This document shows positions 1 to 9,168 of a DNA stretch of 64,000 nucleotides, in pieces; the first letter of the stretch is position 1, and each line of letters starts with the position of its first letter. The position numbers and the translations under genes were made by a program. This DNA comes from Halalkalibacter oceani (GTDB taxonomy: Bacteria > Bacillota > Bacilli > Bacillales > Bacillaceae_D). The notes beneath the pieces are model-generated. The model did no database searches, had not been told where the DNA came from, and saw only the letters and a list, made by a program, of their open reading frames with translations. The stretch spans positions 1 to 64,000 of the forward strand of contig NZ_JAMBOS010000007.1 of NCBI RefSeq assembly GCF_023715705.1. The letters are read 5' to 3'.

Positions 1-527
1 GCATTTTGCGTTCTGTTCATACAACAATGGCAAATGGTATTCCAGTCAAAGTTGTATTTGTTCAAAACCGAAACAAAAAGAGTGAATGGCTGGCGATTCT
101 TAGCACTGATTGTACGCTTTCTGAACAAGAAATCGTCCGTCTCTATGGAATGCGTTGGGATATTGAGATCTTCTTTAAAACGACCAAATCCTTATTACGT
201 CTTCAAAAAGAGTTCCAAGGTATGTCCTATGATTTACTCATTAGTCATACAACGATTGTCTTTTCTCGGTATATCGTTTTGTCATGGCAACACCGTTGTC
301 ATAACGATTATCGTACATTAGGTGGACTCTTCTATGAACTTTGTGATGAAGTCAATGAACTGGATTGGGCTGTTGCATTACAACACTTAATCGAGCTTCT
401 TCAAGATACCCTTAAAAAGTCAAATAAAACTATTCAAAAATGGATGAAAAGTCAACTTCAGCAATGGATTAGCGGTCTGCCTACCTATATCAAGGCTTAT
501 TTATCAATTTCAGTCTGCGAAGTTTGA
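1..527 (+). CDS. IS4-family transposase, C-terminal part (runs off left edge)
   Basis: This is the C-terminal part of a DDE transposase; the frame is open to the left edge, so the start lies outside the window. The IS4-family YREK signature is complete: counted from the TTG at position 6, Tyr47, Arg50, Glu54 and Lys61 have the expected Y-x2-R-x3-E-x6-K spacing, and Glu54 would be the last catalytic acid. Asp35 in LSTD fits the second catalytic Asp. The family cuts and pastes its own element using terminal inverted repeats. The gene converges with the SGNH hydrolase gene and overlaps its 3' end by 38 bp, which suggests the element inserted at the end of the glycosylation operon. I could not identify the IS name or its inverted repeat. 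Confidence 0.85.
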   Translation, partial: ILRSVHTTMANGIPVKVVFVQNRNKKSEWLAILSTDCTLSEQEIVRLYGMRWDIEIFFKTTKSLLRLQKEFQGMSYDLLISHTTIVFSRYIVLSWQHRCHNDYRTLGGLFYELCDEVNELDWAVALQHLIELLQDTLKKSNKTIQKWMKSQLQQWISGLPTYIKAYLSISVCEV

Positions 528-530
528 GTA
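1..530 (+). mobile_element. Right part of an IS4-type insertion sequence (end approximate)
   Basis: The transposase stop is at 525-527, and IS4 elements normally end a short way past the stop, so the right terminus is probably within a few tens of bases after 527. No terminal inverted repeat could be assigned because the left end is outside the window. Confidence 0.5.
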
Positions 531-1278
531 AGTTATAAATATTATCAATATAGTTTGGATAAAGGTTAAACGACTGTTTAAAACATTCGAATGCTTTGTT
601 ATAGGCATTTTCACGATTATAGAGTCCTACGCCGCGGTCAGACTCAATAAAAGCTCGAATAAGAATGCTTATTTTTTCAGCTACTATTCTATTTCCTTCT
701 TTGTTATAATGCTGACCGTCTGGTAATAATATTTCGTTTAATTGTATGTTTTTCTCCACGTCAACATAGAAAGTTTGCCTATAATCAACACCATCCATTA
801 ATATCTCATTATATTTTCTGATTTCGTCATTCATACCTTTGTATCTATTTTCCATTTTTGTATTTGTAGGTGTAATTCCCACAATGATTATCTTGACTTC
901 TGGTCTAAGAGATAACATAGACATTATGCGAATTAGAACTTGGCGAAATTCTACTTTATTTACCATTTGTGTCCCATTTTCATCTCGAAACCAACAGTCA
1001 ACAAGACCGACATTAAGAATAAGGATATTAGGTTCAAAATAAAACAAGTGATCTGCGAACGTTTGAGCAATATGCTTTATCGTATAGGCCCGTTGTGCTC
1101 TGTTAATAACACGTATATGTAAATCAGGATATTCCGCTTGGATCGTCTTTTCTACTAAAAATCCATAAGTATCATCGAAGCTGACTGCTAGTTCTTCTTT
1201 TTTCTTTGGATCATATTGATTAATCCTTTTGGGACGTGGTAAAGCTAGCGAATTACCAATTATTACTATCCTCATCAT
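490..1278 (-). CDS. SGNH/GDSL hydrolase with a short TPR-like tail
   Basis: A probable SGNH-fold esterase or acetyl hydrolase. Block I is GNSL with the nucleophile Ser10; block V is DGQH with Asp187 and His190; LNVG around residue 90 stands in the block III region. No signal peptide is seen, so it probably acts in the cytoplasm. Residues 222-256 resemble one tetratricopeptide repeat. A ribosome site GGGAGG precedes tandem ATG codons. As the last gene of the legionaminic acid/Maf operon it could alter acyl groups on the sugar or on the glycosylated flagellin; this is inferred from context. The last dozen or so codons overlap the incoming IS, so the native C-terminus is probably lost. Confidence 0.7.
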   Translation of the reverse strand: MMRIVIIGNSLALPRPKRINQYDPKKKEELAVSFDDTYGFLVEKTIQAEYPDLHIRVINRAQRAYTIKHIAQTFADHLFYFEPNILILNVGLVDCWFRDENGTQMVNKVEFRQVLIRIMSMLSLRPEVKIIIVGITPTNTKMENRYKGMNDEIRKYNEILMDGVDYRQTFYVDVEKNIQLNEILLPDGQHYNKEGNRIVAEKISILIRAFIESDRGVGLYNRENAYNKAFECFKQSFNLYPNYIDNIYNLLKLRRLKLINKP

Positions 1279-1303
1279 TTTCCTCCCTAAAAATCACAAC
1301 TAC

Positions 1304-2263
1304 CTACTCTATTATCTTTTGATATACACTATTACAAAGCAAAAGATGCGAACGCAAATCTAATAAATGCTCTTTTTTATGATTTTTAAAAGCTTCTATC
1401 TGCTTATATAAACCTGGCTTAAATTGTCGATCCAAACTATCTTCAATTTGCACCTTATCAATCGAAAGACTTCCTAATGATTGAATATAGAGCTCTTCAA
1501 GAGGTTGAAGTATGAGTCGAGTCTTTTTTGTAAATAGCTCTATCCCCCATCTACCAGGTGCTTTCCAATTCGCTTGATAAGAAAATAGTGCTTCCCTCTC
1601 TGAAACACCAGAGCCAACAAAAATGGCACCATTTTTATGCCAATCCAATTCTCCATTTTTATAAGATTGAATAGATTTTGGAACTCCTCCTAAGAAAAAT
1701 GCTAAATCTATTACGTGTGACGAATTACAAAACAACCAATTTTCTAATACTTCTTTAGGCTTATTAAGTTTCTCTACCTTATGCGACCATTCAGTAAAAT
1801 CAAATTGAAAAGAAGTGACACCCCCATCGAACTCTATAATTCTCTGTGCTTCGATCACTGATGAGTAAAACCTTCTATTGTATGCTACAAATATTTCTAC
1901 TGATCGCTTTTGAGCTTTTTCCAACAACATTTTAACTTCCGTAAAATGTAACCCACCTGGCTTCTCAATTAATATTCTTTTCACTCCATTATCAATTAAT
2001 TCAGTCGCTACGTTGTATAAGTTTTCAACATTAACAGCTACAACAGCTTGTTTCGGGAGCGGCCTGCCTGTTTGAATATACGAGGATACACCATTAGGAA
2101 AAGCGCTTATCCCAGTGTTTTCTTCAAATCTCATTGTTCCTTTTTCACTACGCCCGATAACATAAAAGGGTATATTTTGTGCTTGTAACACTTTACTATA
2201 CTGTTGAGCCATATTACCAGTACCGACTAATAGTAACTCTTCCTCCCTTATGTAATCATACAT
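1304..2263 (-). CDS. Gfo/Idh/MocA-family oxidoreductase (sugar modification)
   Basis: An NAD(P)-dependent dehydrogenase of the Gfo/Idh/MocA family. The N-terminal Rossmann fold has GTGNMA at 14-19, and the family EKPGG motif, whose lysine contacts substrate and nicotinamide, is at 100-104; YNRRFY at 128-133 is also typical. At 319 aa the length is normal. It overlaps the upstream Gfo/Idh gene by 16 bp, so the two are cotranscribed and may act together. In Campylobacter a Gfo/Idh enzyme (PtmF) helps make the GlcN precursor of legionaminic acid, so a precursor or tailoring role is plausible. The substrate cannot be told from the sequence. Confidence 0.75.
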   Translation of the reverse strand: MYDYIREEELLLVGTGNMAQQYSKVLQAQNIPFYVIGRSEKGTMRFEENTGISAFPNGVSSYIQTGRPLPKQAVVAVNVENLYNVATELIDNGVKRILIEKPGGLHFTEVKMLLEKAQKRSVEIFVAYNRRFYSSVIEAQRIIEFDGGVTSFQFDFTEWSHKVEKLNKPKEVLENWLFCNSSHVIDLAFFLGGVPKSIQSYKNGELDWHKNGAIFVGSGVSEREALFSYQANWKAPGRWGIELFTKKTRLILQPLEELYIQSLGSLSIDKVQIEDSLDRQFKPGLYKQIEAFKNHKKEHLLDLRSHLLLCNSVYQKIIE

Positions 2264-3234
2264 TTATCTATCACTTCTCCTTCATTAAAACCACTTGCAT
2301 TCAAATGCTTAATAAAAGCAGCAAGCATACTTTTATGTAACTTGGCCGATTCCTTATAAGGTGTGAGATCACAATTTCTAGTGTCTATTAATTGCTTGAT
2401 AATATCACTTGTTGACTGGCTAACATATAGCTTTTCAAACCTATATTCTTCGAAACTCCACTCATTTTCTTTAGTACTAAAGTAAGCAATTTTTTTCGTT
2501 TCGTTAATTACTATTTTTGCATCTAAAGTATTTATATTTACCATTACTGGTGCCTCACCGTCAGAATATGAAGTAACAATTAGGTGAAAATTCCTTCCTT
2601 CCCCTATTAAAGAACCAGTAAATTCCAAAAAACCTTTCCGTTTACTTTCTTTAATTACTTTATCTAAAAGCTTTTGATTAAATTCAATATTGTCTTCACC
2701 TGTGAAATATGCTAGTAAATCAACAAAATGTATACCATTACAACCAAGCCCTAAATTCGAAGAGCTTACTTCAAAATGAATAAAAGAACTTTGATCTATT
2801 AAACGTTTTACCTTCTTGTAAATTGGCCACACTCTCCTAGCACAATTTACAAACGCCTGAATCCCTTTAGAATTTAACAGTTCTTCGATTTCAGAATAAT
2901 CACTTTCCTGTGGAAATAGAAATTTCTCTAAAATAAGGTAACGAACCGAACTTACTGTTAGTAAGTCCATGATTGCTTGTTTTCGAATGTTAGAATTTGT
3001 GGCAATTATCCCAACATCCATTTCATTTGGGACATATTTCAACGTTTTTTCAAAGAAAACATCAACAATATTTTTATCCGCTCTTCCCTCTTCTTCAAAC
3101 CTACCTTTTGCTATCCTTAGTGCTTCTTCACTTGGGTCTACAACGTACACAGTTGCATCTCTATCAAAATGAGCTAGTGATTGCAAATGTCGGCTGCCAA
3201 TTTGACCAGCTCCTACAATGACAATATTCATCAT
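2248..3234 (-). CDS. Gfo/Idh/MocA-family oxidoreductase (second, divergent copy)
   Basis: A 328-aa NAD(P)-dependent oxidoreductase with the N-terminal dinucleotide motif GAGQIGSRH at 8-16. The family lysine motif is changed: EKF replaces the usual EKP. The C-terminal half keeps the alpha/beta dimer domain. It differs clearly from the neighbouring Gfo/Idh gene, so it is not a recent duplicate. It sits between legF, after a 197-bp gap in which I see nothing, and the second oxidoreductase. A role in making or modifying a nonulosonic acid is inferred from position only. Confidence 0.7.
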   Translation of the reverse strand: MMNIVIVGAGQIGSRHLQSLAHFDRDATVYVVDPSEEALRIAKGRFEEEGRADKNIVDVFFEKTLKYVPNEMDVGIIATNSNIRKQAIMDLLTVSSVRYLILEKFLFPQESDYSEIEELLNSKGIQAFVNCARRVWPIYKKVKRLIDQSSFIHFEVSSSNLGLGCNGIHFVDLLAYFTGEDNIEFNQKLLDKVIKESKRKGFLEFTGSLIGEGRNFHLIVTSYSDGEAPVMVNINTLDAKIVINETKKIAYFSTKENEWSFEEYRFEKLYVSQSTSDIIKQLIDTRNCDLTPYKESAKLHKSMLAAFIKHLNASGFNEGEVIDKCMIT

Positions 3235-3431
3235 ATATCCCCCTTAATGATAGTTGATTTTTCAATTTATATCGTGTATAAAAGTTAGTCCATTCATTAT
3301 TACGACTTATTCTTCTATTACTTAGATTTCATTCTTCACAGTGTACCAATGTAACTTTTATTGAAAAAACTGCTTTTGTAACATCCTTTAATCTCAGATC
3401 AACAACATTGTCTACAATATAGCTGATACAA

Positions 3432-4118
3432 CTATTTCGAATTTATTAATAATTCAGCGTATTTAAAATCAAGCTCATCATCAATATCAATAGAATGTTC
3501 TTTTTTCATGATCACCGCATAACATTTATCCTTATAAAAAGTATCATTAGATAGTAAATAACTTGTTTTACAAATGTATATTGCACCATTTAACCTAAAG
3601 AAAGTAGGTAAACTTTGACGACGCCTTTCTACTACCTCTTTTTTCAAAAAGTTTTCCATAGAATAGTCTTCAGGTAAAGTATTAGACCATAATGGAGAAT
3701 GATCCACTTCACACACCGATACAACGGCATTCGCACTTCTTATTCTCATTTGTTCATGAGCTTTAATTATATCTTCATATGTTCTGAGTGGTGAAGTCGG
3801 CTGAAGGAGAGTAACTGTATCAAACTCTCTCCCTGCATCTTTATAACGCTTTAAGACTTCCTTCACAGAATCCCAAGTTGATGCTGTATCAGAAGATAAT
3901 TTCTCGCTCCTTAGAAATGGAACATTCGCCCCCCATTCTTGAGCAATTTTAGCGTATTCCTCTGAATCAGTAGATACCATTATTTCATCAAATAAATTCG
4001 ATTTCTGAGCAGCTAAGATCGAGTAAGCTATAAGTGGTTTCCCATGTAACATCTTAATATTTTTATCTTTCAATCCTTTAGAACCACTTCTTGCTGGAAT
4101 AATTGCAATGTTTCTCAT
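3432..4118 (-). CDS. legF: CMP-N,N'-diacetyllegionaminic acid synthase (cytidylyltransferase)
   Basis: Activates the finished nonulosonic acid with CTP to give the CMP-sugar donor used by the flagellin glycosyltransferase. Family features of NeuA/CMP-sialic acid synthetases are present: ARSGSKG near residue 10 for CTP binding, STDSEE, LLQPTSPLRT, and IDIDDE near the C-terminus for metal binding. I start it at 4118, where GGGGGTG lies 5 bp before ATG, giving 228 aa; an in-frame ATG further upstream lacks a site. It follows legG with a 14-bp gap. LegF rather than NeuA or PseF is chosen because legB, legC, legG, legH and legI are adjacent. Confidence 0.87.
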   Translation of the reverse strand: MRNIAIIPARSGSKGLKDKNIKMLHGKPLIAYSILAAQKSNLFDEIMVSTDSEEYAKIAQEWGANVPFLRSEKLSSDTASTWDSVKEVLKRYKDAGREFDTVTLLQPTSPLRTYEDIIKAHEQMRIRSANAVVSVCEVDHSPLWSNTLPEDYSMENFLKKEVVERRRQSLPTFFRLNGAIYICKTSYLLSNDTFYKDKCYAVIMKKEHSIDIDDELDFKYAELLINSK

Positions 4119-4132
4119 TCGTTCACCCCCAT

Positions 4133-5290
4133 TCATAAATCATAAAACTTCTTTTTAAGTTCGATTCTCTCATTTAGTAGAAATTCTTTAATTTTTGCAA
4201 TGACCTTCTTTGAGGTACCACCATTACCATATGGATTAATTGTACTTCTACACTTCTTTTTAAAATTAACCGATAAAGCAAGATGTACTGCATTTTTTAT
4301 ATCTTCATAACTTGGTAAACAATTGATCACACTATCGGCTTGAATTCTTCTTTTTTGACGATCTCCAATATTAATTGTTGGTATCCCAAAGCTAGGTGCT
4401 TCTATTAAGCCACTGGATGAATTGCCAATAACAAACTCACAATATTTTAAAGCACTTAAATATCGAATCAACCCTAATGACGTAAAGGCTGTAGCGTTAT
4501 TATATTTTTCTAAATAATGATCGATCATTTTGTTTATAATTCGACCATTAGCATCCGCATTCGCCTTTGTAAATATGAAATTCAAATTCTGGTGCTTTTG
4601 ACAAACCTTAAGTAAAGCTTGAAATTGCTCTTGTAATTGATTGTCTTCAAGTGTCACTGGATGAAACGTAACTACTGCATATGGCTTGTCAAAGTTGAAT
4701 TTGATTGATAATGCTAATTCATCTTTACTCATTAATGGCTGACTGAGAATATTTTCTACACCAACTGCCCCCACACAAAATACTCTATCTGGGTGTTCTC
4801 CTAACTGAATAACCCGCTTCCGATAGGATTCTGTACTTGTGAAGTGTAGATAGCTTAATTTCGTAATTGCGTGACGAATTGCCTCATCTACAGCACCTTC
4901 AGTTGTCTCCCCACCATATAAATGAGCTATTGGAATTCTTTGATTCATCGCAGCAGTACAAACGGCTAACGTTTCATACCGATCTCCTAGAACAAGAAGC
5001 ATATCTGGTTTAAGTTTTTCAAAATAATCCGCAAAACTTATCATTGCTAAACCCATTGATTTTGAAATTGCCGCCGGTGTATCTGCACTTAGAAGCATTT
5101 CAATCTTTGAATCAATTAGAAAACCGTCTTCTTCGATTTCCTTATAAGTCAATCCAAATTCAGGAGATAAATGAGCACCAGTCACTACAATACGCACATC
5201 AAACTCTGAGATAGTATTTAAATTTTCAATAATTGGTTTTAATAAACCATATTCGGCCCTCGTAGCAGTAAGGACACTGATCTTTTTCAT
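4133..5290 (-). CDS. legG: Hydrolysing nucleotide-sugar 2-epimerase of the legionaminic acid pathway
   Basis: A 385-aa enzyme of the hydrolysing UDP-GlcNAc 2-epimerase (NeuC/LegG) family. It removes the nucleotide and epimerises C2 to give 2,4-diacetamido-2,4,6-trideoxymannose. Characteristic stretches are LGDRYE near 101-106, HLYGGETTEG near 123-132, and IGNSSSGLIEAP followed by GDRQKRR in the C-terminal half. Its ATG overlaps the legI stop by 4 bp, so it is translationally coupled. Choosing LegG over NeuC depends on the neighbouring legB and legC, which make the diacetamido sugar. Confidence 0.88.
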   Translation of the reverse strand: MKKISVLTATRAEYGLLKPIIENLNTISEFDVRIVVTGAHLSPEFGLTYKEIEEDGFLIDSKIEMLLSADTPAAISKSMGLAMISFADYFEKLKPDMLLVLGDRYETLAVCTAAMNQRIPIAHLYGGETTEGAVDEAIRHAITKLSYLHFTSTESYRKRVIQLGEHPDRVFCVGAVGVENILSQPLMSKDELALSIKFNFDKPYAVVTFHPVTLEDNQLQEQFQALLKVCQKHQNLNFIFTKANADANGRIINKMIDHYLEKYNNATAFTSLGLIRYLSALKYCEFVIGNSSSGLIEAPSFGIPTINIGDRQKRRIQADSVINCLPSYEDIKNAVHLALSVNFKKKCRSTINPYGNGGTSKKVIAKIKEFLLNERIELKKKFYDL

Positions 5291-6282
5291 ACCTCTATCA
5301 ACTCGTCTTCTTCAAAATTACGTTTAGCCGGCTGGCCTATCACCTCATACCACTTCATTGGACTAATTCCATTCCCTGGCCGTTTTACTGCAAGGTTTTC
5401 TTCTGTATAGATTTCCCCTTTTGTAATCGAACGATTTGCTACAATACTTTTTCTTGCTACCGCTATATTCTTTTTTTCAGATTCTACCGGCTGTTTTTCG
5501 TCACTTCCAATAGACATTTCAACATTACGAATAGCCCTTACCATTGCTTTTAATTCATCTGGTTCTAAACTTGCTTGATGATCAGGGCCGTCCATACTTC
5601 GATCGAGAGTAAAATGCTTTTCAATTATCGTTGCTCCCATCGCAACAGCGGCAATAGAAATTTCAATCCCACGTGTATGATCTGAGTAACCAATAGATAA
5701 GTTGAATTCCTTATGAATGGTTTTCATTGCAGCCAGATTAACATCCTTAAAAGGAGCAGGGTATTCAGTTGTACAATGTAATATAGTGATCTCACTGGCT
5801 CCGTGCTCCTTAAGTACGCGAACAGCATCACGGATTTCCTGCATCGTACTCATTCCTGTTGAAAGTATAACTGGTTTATTTAATTGAGCTATTCTTATTA
5901 AATAGGGGAGGTTGGTTATTTCTCCAGAGGGAATTTTCCATCTTTTCATATTTAAACTACTTAAGAAGTCGATACTATCAAAGTCAAAACCGGTTGAAAG
6001 AAATTCAATTCCCTTAAGCTCACAATACTTGTTAAGTTCAACAAATGCTCCAAAAGACAACTCTAGCTTACTGAGCATATCTAATTGACTTTCAGCGGCA
6101 CCTGACTGCTTTCGTTGATAGCCAGCTTTCTCCGCATGCTTAGAAGCCATTTTGTTGGCTACAAAGGTTTGAAATTTTATACAGTCAGCCCCAGCGTCCT
6201 TGGCACGATCGACCAACAATTTTGCATTTTCTAAACTACCGTTATGATTTACTCCTGCCTCTGCAATAATGTATACACTCAT
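5287..6282 (-). CDS. legI: N,N'-diacetyllegionaminate synthase
   Basis: Condenses the 6-deoxy-diacetamido-mannose with phosphoenolpyruvate to form the nine-carbon sugar acid. The N-terminal NeuB TIM barrel begins with EAGVNHNG at 8-15 and contains ILHCTTEYPAP and GYSDHT, typical of sialic acid synthases. The last 60 residues form the SAF antifreeze-like domain, including ARKSIVA and RPGNGI. Length 331 aa is normal. Its ends overlap legH and legG by 4 bp each. LegI is favoured over NeuB because of the gene set, although the family cannot be fully separated by eye. Confidence 0.88.
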   Translation of the reverse strand: MSVYIIAEAGVNHNGSLENAKLLVDRAKDAGADCIKFQTFVANKMASKHAEKAGYQRKQSGAAESQLDMLSKLELSFGAFVELNKYCELKGIEFLSTGFDFDSIDFLSSLNMKRWKIPSGEITNLPYLIRIAQLNKPVILSTGMSTMQEIRDAVRVLKEHGASEITILHCTTEYPAPFKDVNLAAMKTIHKEFNLSIGYSDHTRGIEISIAAVAMGATIIEKHFTLDRSMDGPDHQASLEPDELKAMVRAIRNVEMSIGSDEKQPVESEKKNIAVARKSIVANRSITKGEIYTEENLAVKRPGNGISPMKWYEVIGQPAKRNFEEDELIEV

Positions 6283-6923
6283 TTCGAACGCACCTCCTTA
6301 CAAGGATTACCATAGGCAACCGTATAATCCTTAATATCAGATAAAACAGTACTGCCAATTCCTATAATTGTGTTATCTCCAATTTCAATCTGTTGTTTGA
6401 TTACACTATTTGCTCCTATATGCGACCGTTTGCCAACCTTAACCTCTCCGCACAGTACGCTACCTGAGGCAATATGTGAAAATTCCTCAACCAAACAATC
6501 ATGCTCGATCGTAACAGATGTATTAATAATTGCTCCTTTATGAATGACAGATCCAGCATTTATTACAGCGTTTTTACCGATAAAAATCCCTTTACTTAGC
6601 TTAGCGTGTTTACTAACTGTCGCTGTTTTATCGATTATATTCGGAATGTTGAAACCTATTGTTTTAATCAAACTTAAAAGTTTCATTCGCAATTCAGGAT
6701 TTCCAATACTCCCCACTGTTACAAAGGCATCTGTATAACCTTCATCAAAAAATGTTTGTAGATCATCGTCACACCCAACTATAGGAACAGACAACACCCT
6801 CTTACCAATATTTTCTCGTTTGTCGATGATTCCAATATTGTGATACATTTCCGTGCTTAAAAGGGCATCTAATACTGACTTACAATGCCCTCCCCCACCA
6901 ATCAATAGTATTTTTTTACTCAT
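6279..6923 (-). CDS. legH: NeuD/LegH-type sugar O/N-acetyltransferase
   Basis: A two-part protein of 214 aa: an N-terminal Rossmann-like PglD domain starting ILLIGGGGHCKS, then a left-handed beta helix of hexapeptide repeats such as AKLSKGIFIGKNAVI. Members acetylate the C4 amino group of the UDP or GDP 4-amino sugar made by LegB and LegC. I start it at ATG 6923; a TTG and a GTG just upstream are alternatives. It overlaps the end of the nucleotidyltransferase gene by 8 bp. The order legB, legC, ptmE, legH fits the pathway order. Confidence 0.82.
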   Translation of the reverse strand: MSKKILLIGGGGHCKSVLDALLSTEMYHNIGIIDKRENIGKRVLSVPIVGCDDDLQTFFDEGYTDAFVTVGSIGNPELRMKLLSLIKTIGFNIPNIIDKTATVSKHAKLSKGIFIGKNAVINAGSVIHKGAIINTSVTIEHDCLVEEFSHIASGSVLCGEVKVGKRSHIGANSVIKQQIEIGDNTIIGIGSTVLSDIKDYTVAYGNPCKEVRSK

Positions 6924-7962
6924 CACGTTCAAGCCTTCTTCTCATATTCTCCATTTCATCTAACTGTCCCATGTCAAGCCAGGCATTTTCACTGATTGGA
7001 TAAACCCCGATCTTTTCTCCACTTTGCTTGTACTTCTCAATAATATCAGGGAATCCAATAGCCGTGTCATTTTCTAATTCATTAATAACTCGGGGCTCAA
7101 CAACGTACATGCCTGTATTAGCAAAAAATGAAAATTCTGGTTTCTCTTTCATTTCTTCTATTTCACCGACTTCGCTAATTTCAATAACTCCATATGGTAT
7201 TTTAATATTTTTTAAAGAGCAGACCATCGTAATTAAATTATTCTCTTTCTGGTGATAATCATAGATTTTTTCGTAATCTTCCTCAATAATAATATCACAA
7301 TTAGTCAATATAAAAGTTGAGTCTATTTCTCCCTTTAACAAACTCAACCCTCCACCTGTACCTAACGGAAGTTCTTCATCAGCGTAATAGACATCATATT
7401 TTTTTTCAATTTCATTAAAATACGCTTTTATCATATTTTTCTTATGATTGACAATTAAATAAAACTGATTACTACCATATTGATTAAACCGATTAATAAT
7501 ATGTTCCGCAACAGGAATCTCTCCAATAGGAATTAATGGTTTGGGAAGGATCTTTGTATACGGGTACAATCTAGTTCCTAGACCTCCGGCCATCATAACA
7601 ATAGGTGCTTCAAGTTTTCCTCCACGTTCTACCTTTTCGTCATTCCAAAACACGATCGAGACAATCTCTTCTTCTTCATTCAAAACAGGTAACGCTTCAA
7701 TTGAGTGCTTACGCATATAGTCTTTGACCATTTGTTTATCTTTTTCATAAATGTACTTAGGACTATAGTTAGCCATATCCTTAACTTTTGCATTCAAACT
7801 TCCTTTTTTTAAAATCCATCTTCTAATGTCACCATCGGTAATAGCTGCCGCGAACCGATTATCCTTTACAACAAACAGTACCTTTTTCGCTAGTTTATCT
7901 AGCAACGCCATCGCTTCTAACATAGTCGATTCTTCATCTATTAAAAACTCTTGTACATCCAA
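6916..7962 (-). CDS. CBS-domain sugar-phosphate nucleotidyltransferase (PtmE-like)
   Basis: Residues 1-115 form a pair of CBS domains and residues 118-348 a nucleotidyltransferase with GGLGTRL at 126-132 and KPLIPIG at 141-147. The same fusion is found in Campylobacter PtmE, which makes the GDP-amino sugar that starts GDP-linked legionaminic acid synthesis. This suggests a GDP-GlcNAc rather than UDP-GlcNAc route here, an inference from architecture. The start is TTG with AGGTGGTG about 6 bp upstream. CBS domains often bind nucleotides and may give feedback control. Its stop overlaps legH. Confidence 0.78.
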   Translation of the reverse strand: MDVQEFLIDEESTMLEAMALLDKLAKKVLFVVKDNRFAAAITDGDIRRWILKKGSLNAKVKDMANYSPKYIYEKDKQMVKDYMRKHSIEALPVLNEEEEIVSIVFWNDEKVERGGKLEAPIVMMAGGLGTRLYPYTKILPKPLIPIGEIPVAEHIINRFNQYGSNQFYLIVNHKKNMIKAYFNEIEKKYDVYYADEELPLGTGGGLSLLKGEIDSTFILTNCDIIIEEDYEKIYDYHQKENNLITMVCSLKNIKIPYGVIEISEVGEIEEMKEKPEFSFFANTGMYVVEPRVINELENDTAIGFPDIIEKYKQSGEKIGVYPISENAWLDMGQLDEMENMRRRLERDE

Positions 7963-7986
7963 TTTTCACACCACCTAATTAATTCT

Positions 7987-9159
7987 TTAAACTTTCTTGG
8001 GGCTTTTTAGACACTCTATGACATATTGAGCATCTTCTTTAGTTAAGTTAGAACTGCAAGGTATATTAACAATATGATGTAGGTAGTGTGATGCTATCTC
8101 AATTTTATATGTCTGATTTTTCAAATAAGGCTTTTGTTCATTAATTAAATCCCAAACAGGCCTAACTTGAACGTTCTTAGAAGCTAAAAATGAAATTATT
8201 TCATCCCTATTTAACAAGTAATCTTCATTAATGTACAAAGAATAAAACCAATAATTGCTTCTAATATTTTCATTAAATTCTAAAAGAGTAAGTCCTTTTA
8301 TTGTATTTAGTTGTTCTCTGTAATAGAGATAATTTTCTCTTTTTGTTTTAATAAAGGTCTCCAACTGCTCTAACTGCGCTAATCCAAGTGCAGCTTGAAT
8401 GTTTGTCATCCGATAATTATATCCTACTTCGTCATGTCTGTAATAGAGTTCATCACTCTTGGCCTGGGTGGTCAGATGCTTCGCCCGCTTTATTAATTCC
8501 ATGTCGTCAGAAACGATCATGCCACCACCGCCTGTGGTCATGATTTTATTACCATTAAATGAGTAAACTCCAATCGTCCCAATCGTCCCAGCATACTTCC
8601 CTTTATAAAAACCTTCAGTGTAATACGTTCCAATAGCTTCAGTAGCATCTTCTATAACTTTTAAGTTAAATTCATTTGCGACATTCATTATTTTTTCCAT
8701 GTTCGCTGTATTTCCAAATATATGAACAACTATAATGGCTTTAATATGCTTTTTCGTTTTCTTATTTATCAGTTCTCTACCCTCAAATTCACACTCTTCT
8801 TGACAAAAATGGAGAAGCTTGTCTGCATCCATACAGAGAGAATCATCACAGTCTATAAAAATAGGTTCTGCACCAATATACTTTACAGGGTTAACAGCAG
8901 CAATAAATGTAAACGCTGGCACAATTACTTCATTTTCTTCCGTCACTCCACACACTTTGAGGGCAATGTGTAAACCTGAAGTTCCATTTTGAACTGAAAC
9001 GGCTCCCTTTGCTTTAACATAGGCTGCTGTTTTTTCTTCAAACTCATTAATATAAGATCCAGCTGTTGAAACCCACTCGCTTTCAATAGCTTGAGTAACA
9101 TATTCTAACTCTTTTCCTTTTAAGTTCGGGACCGATAGAGGAATAAATTTTTGATCCAT
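7987..9159 (-). CDS. legC: PLP-dependent 4-aminotransferase of the legionaminic acid pathway
   Basis: A DegT/DnrJ/EryC1/StrS-family aminotransferase of 390 aa that should transfer an amino group to C4 of the 4-keto-6-deoxy sugar nucleotide from LegB. The PLP lysine is Lys205 in SFNGNKIMTTGGGG, and Asp171 in EDATEAIG pairs with the pyridine nitrogen. AGGAG precedes the ATG. It lies 9 bp after legB, with ptmE following after 24 bp. LegC versus PseC is decided by context: legG, legI and legF follow, and no PseB-type 5-epimerising dehydratase is seen. Confidence 0.86.
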   Translation of the reverse strand: MDQKFIPLSVPNLKGKELEYVTQAIESEWVSTAGSYINEFEEKTAAYVKAKGAVSVQNGTSGLHIALKVCGVTEENEVIVPAFTFIAAVNPVKYIGAEPIFIDCDDSLCMDADKLLHFCQEECEFEGRELINKKTKKHIKAIIVVHIFGNTANMEKIMNVANEFNLKVIEDATEAIGTYYTEGFYKGKYAGTIGTIGVYSFNGNKIMTTGGGGMIVSDDMELIKRAKHLTTQAKSDELYYRHDEVGYNYRMTNIQAALGLAQLEQLETFIKTKRENYLYYREQLNTIKGLTLLEFNENIRSNYWFYSLYINEDYLLNRDEIISFLASKNVQVRPVWDLINEQKPYLKNQTYKIEIASHYLHHIVNIPCSSNLTKEDAQYVIECLKSPKKV

Positions 9160-9168
9160 TTCCTGCTC

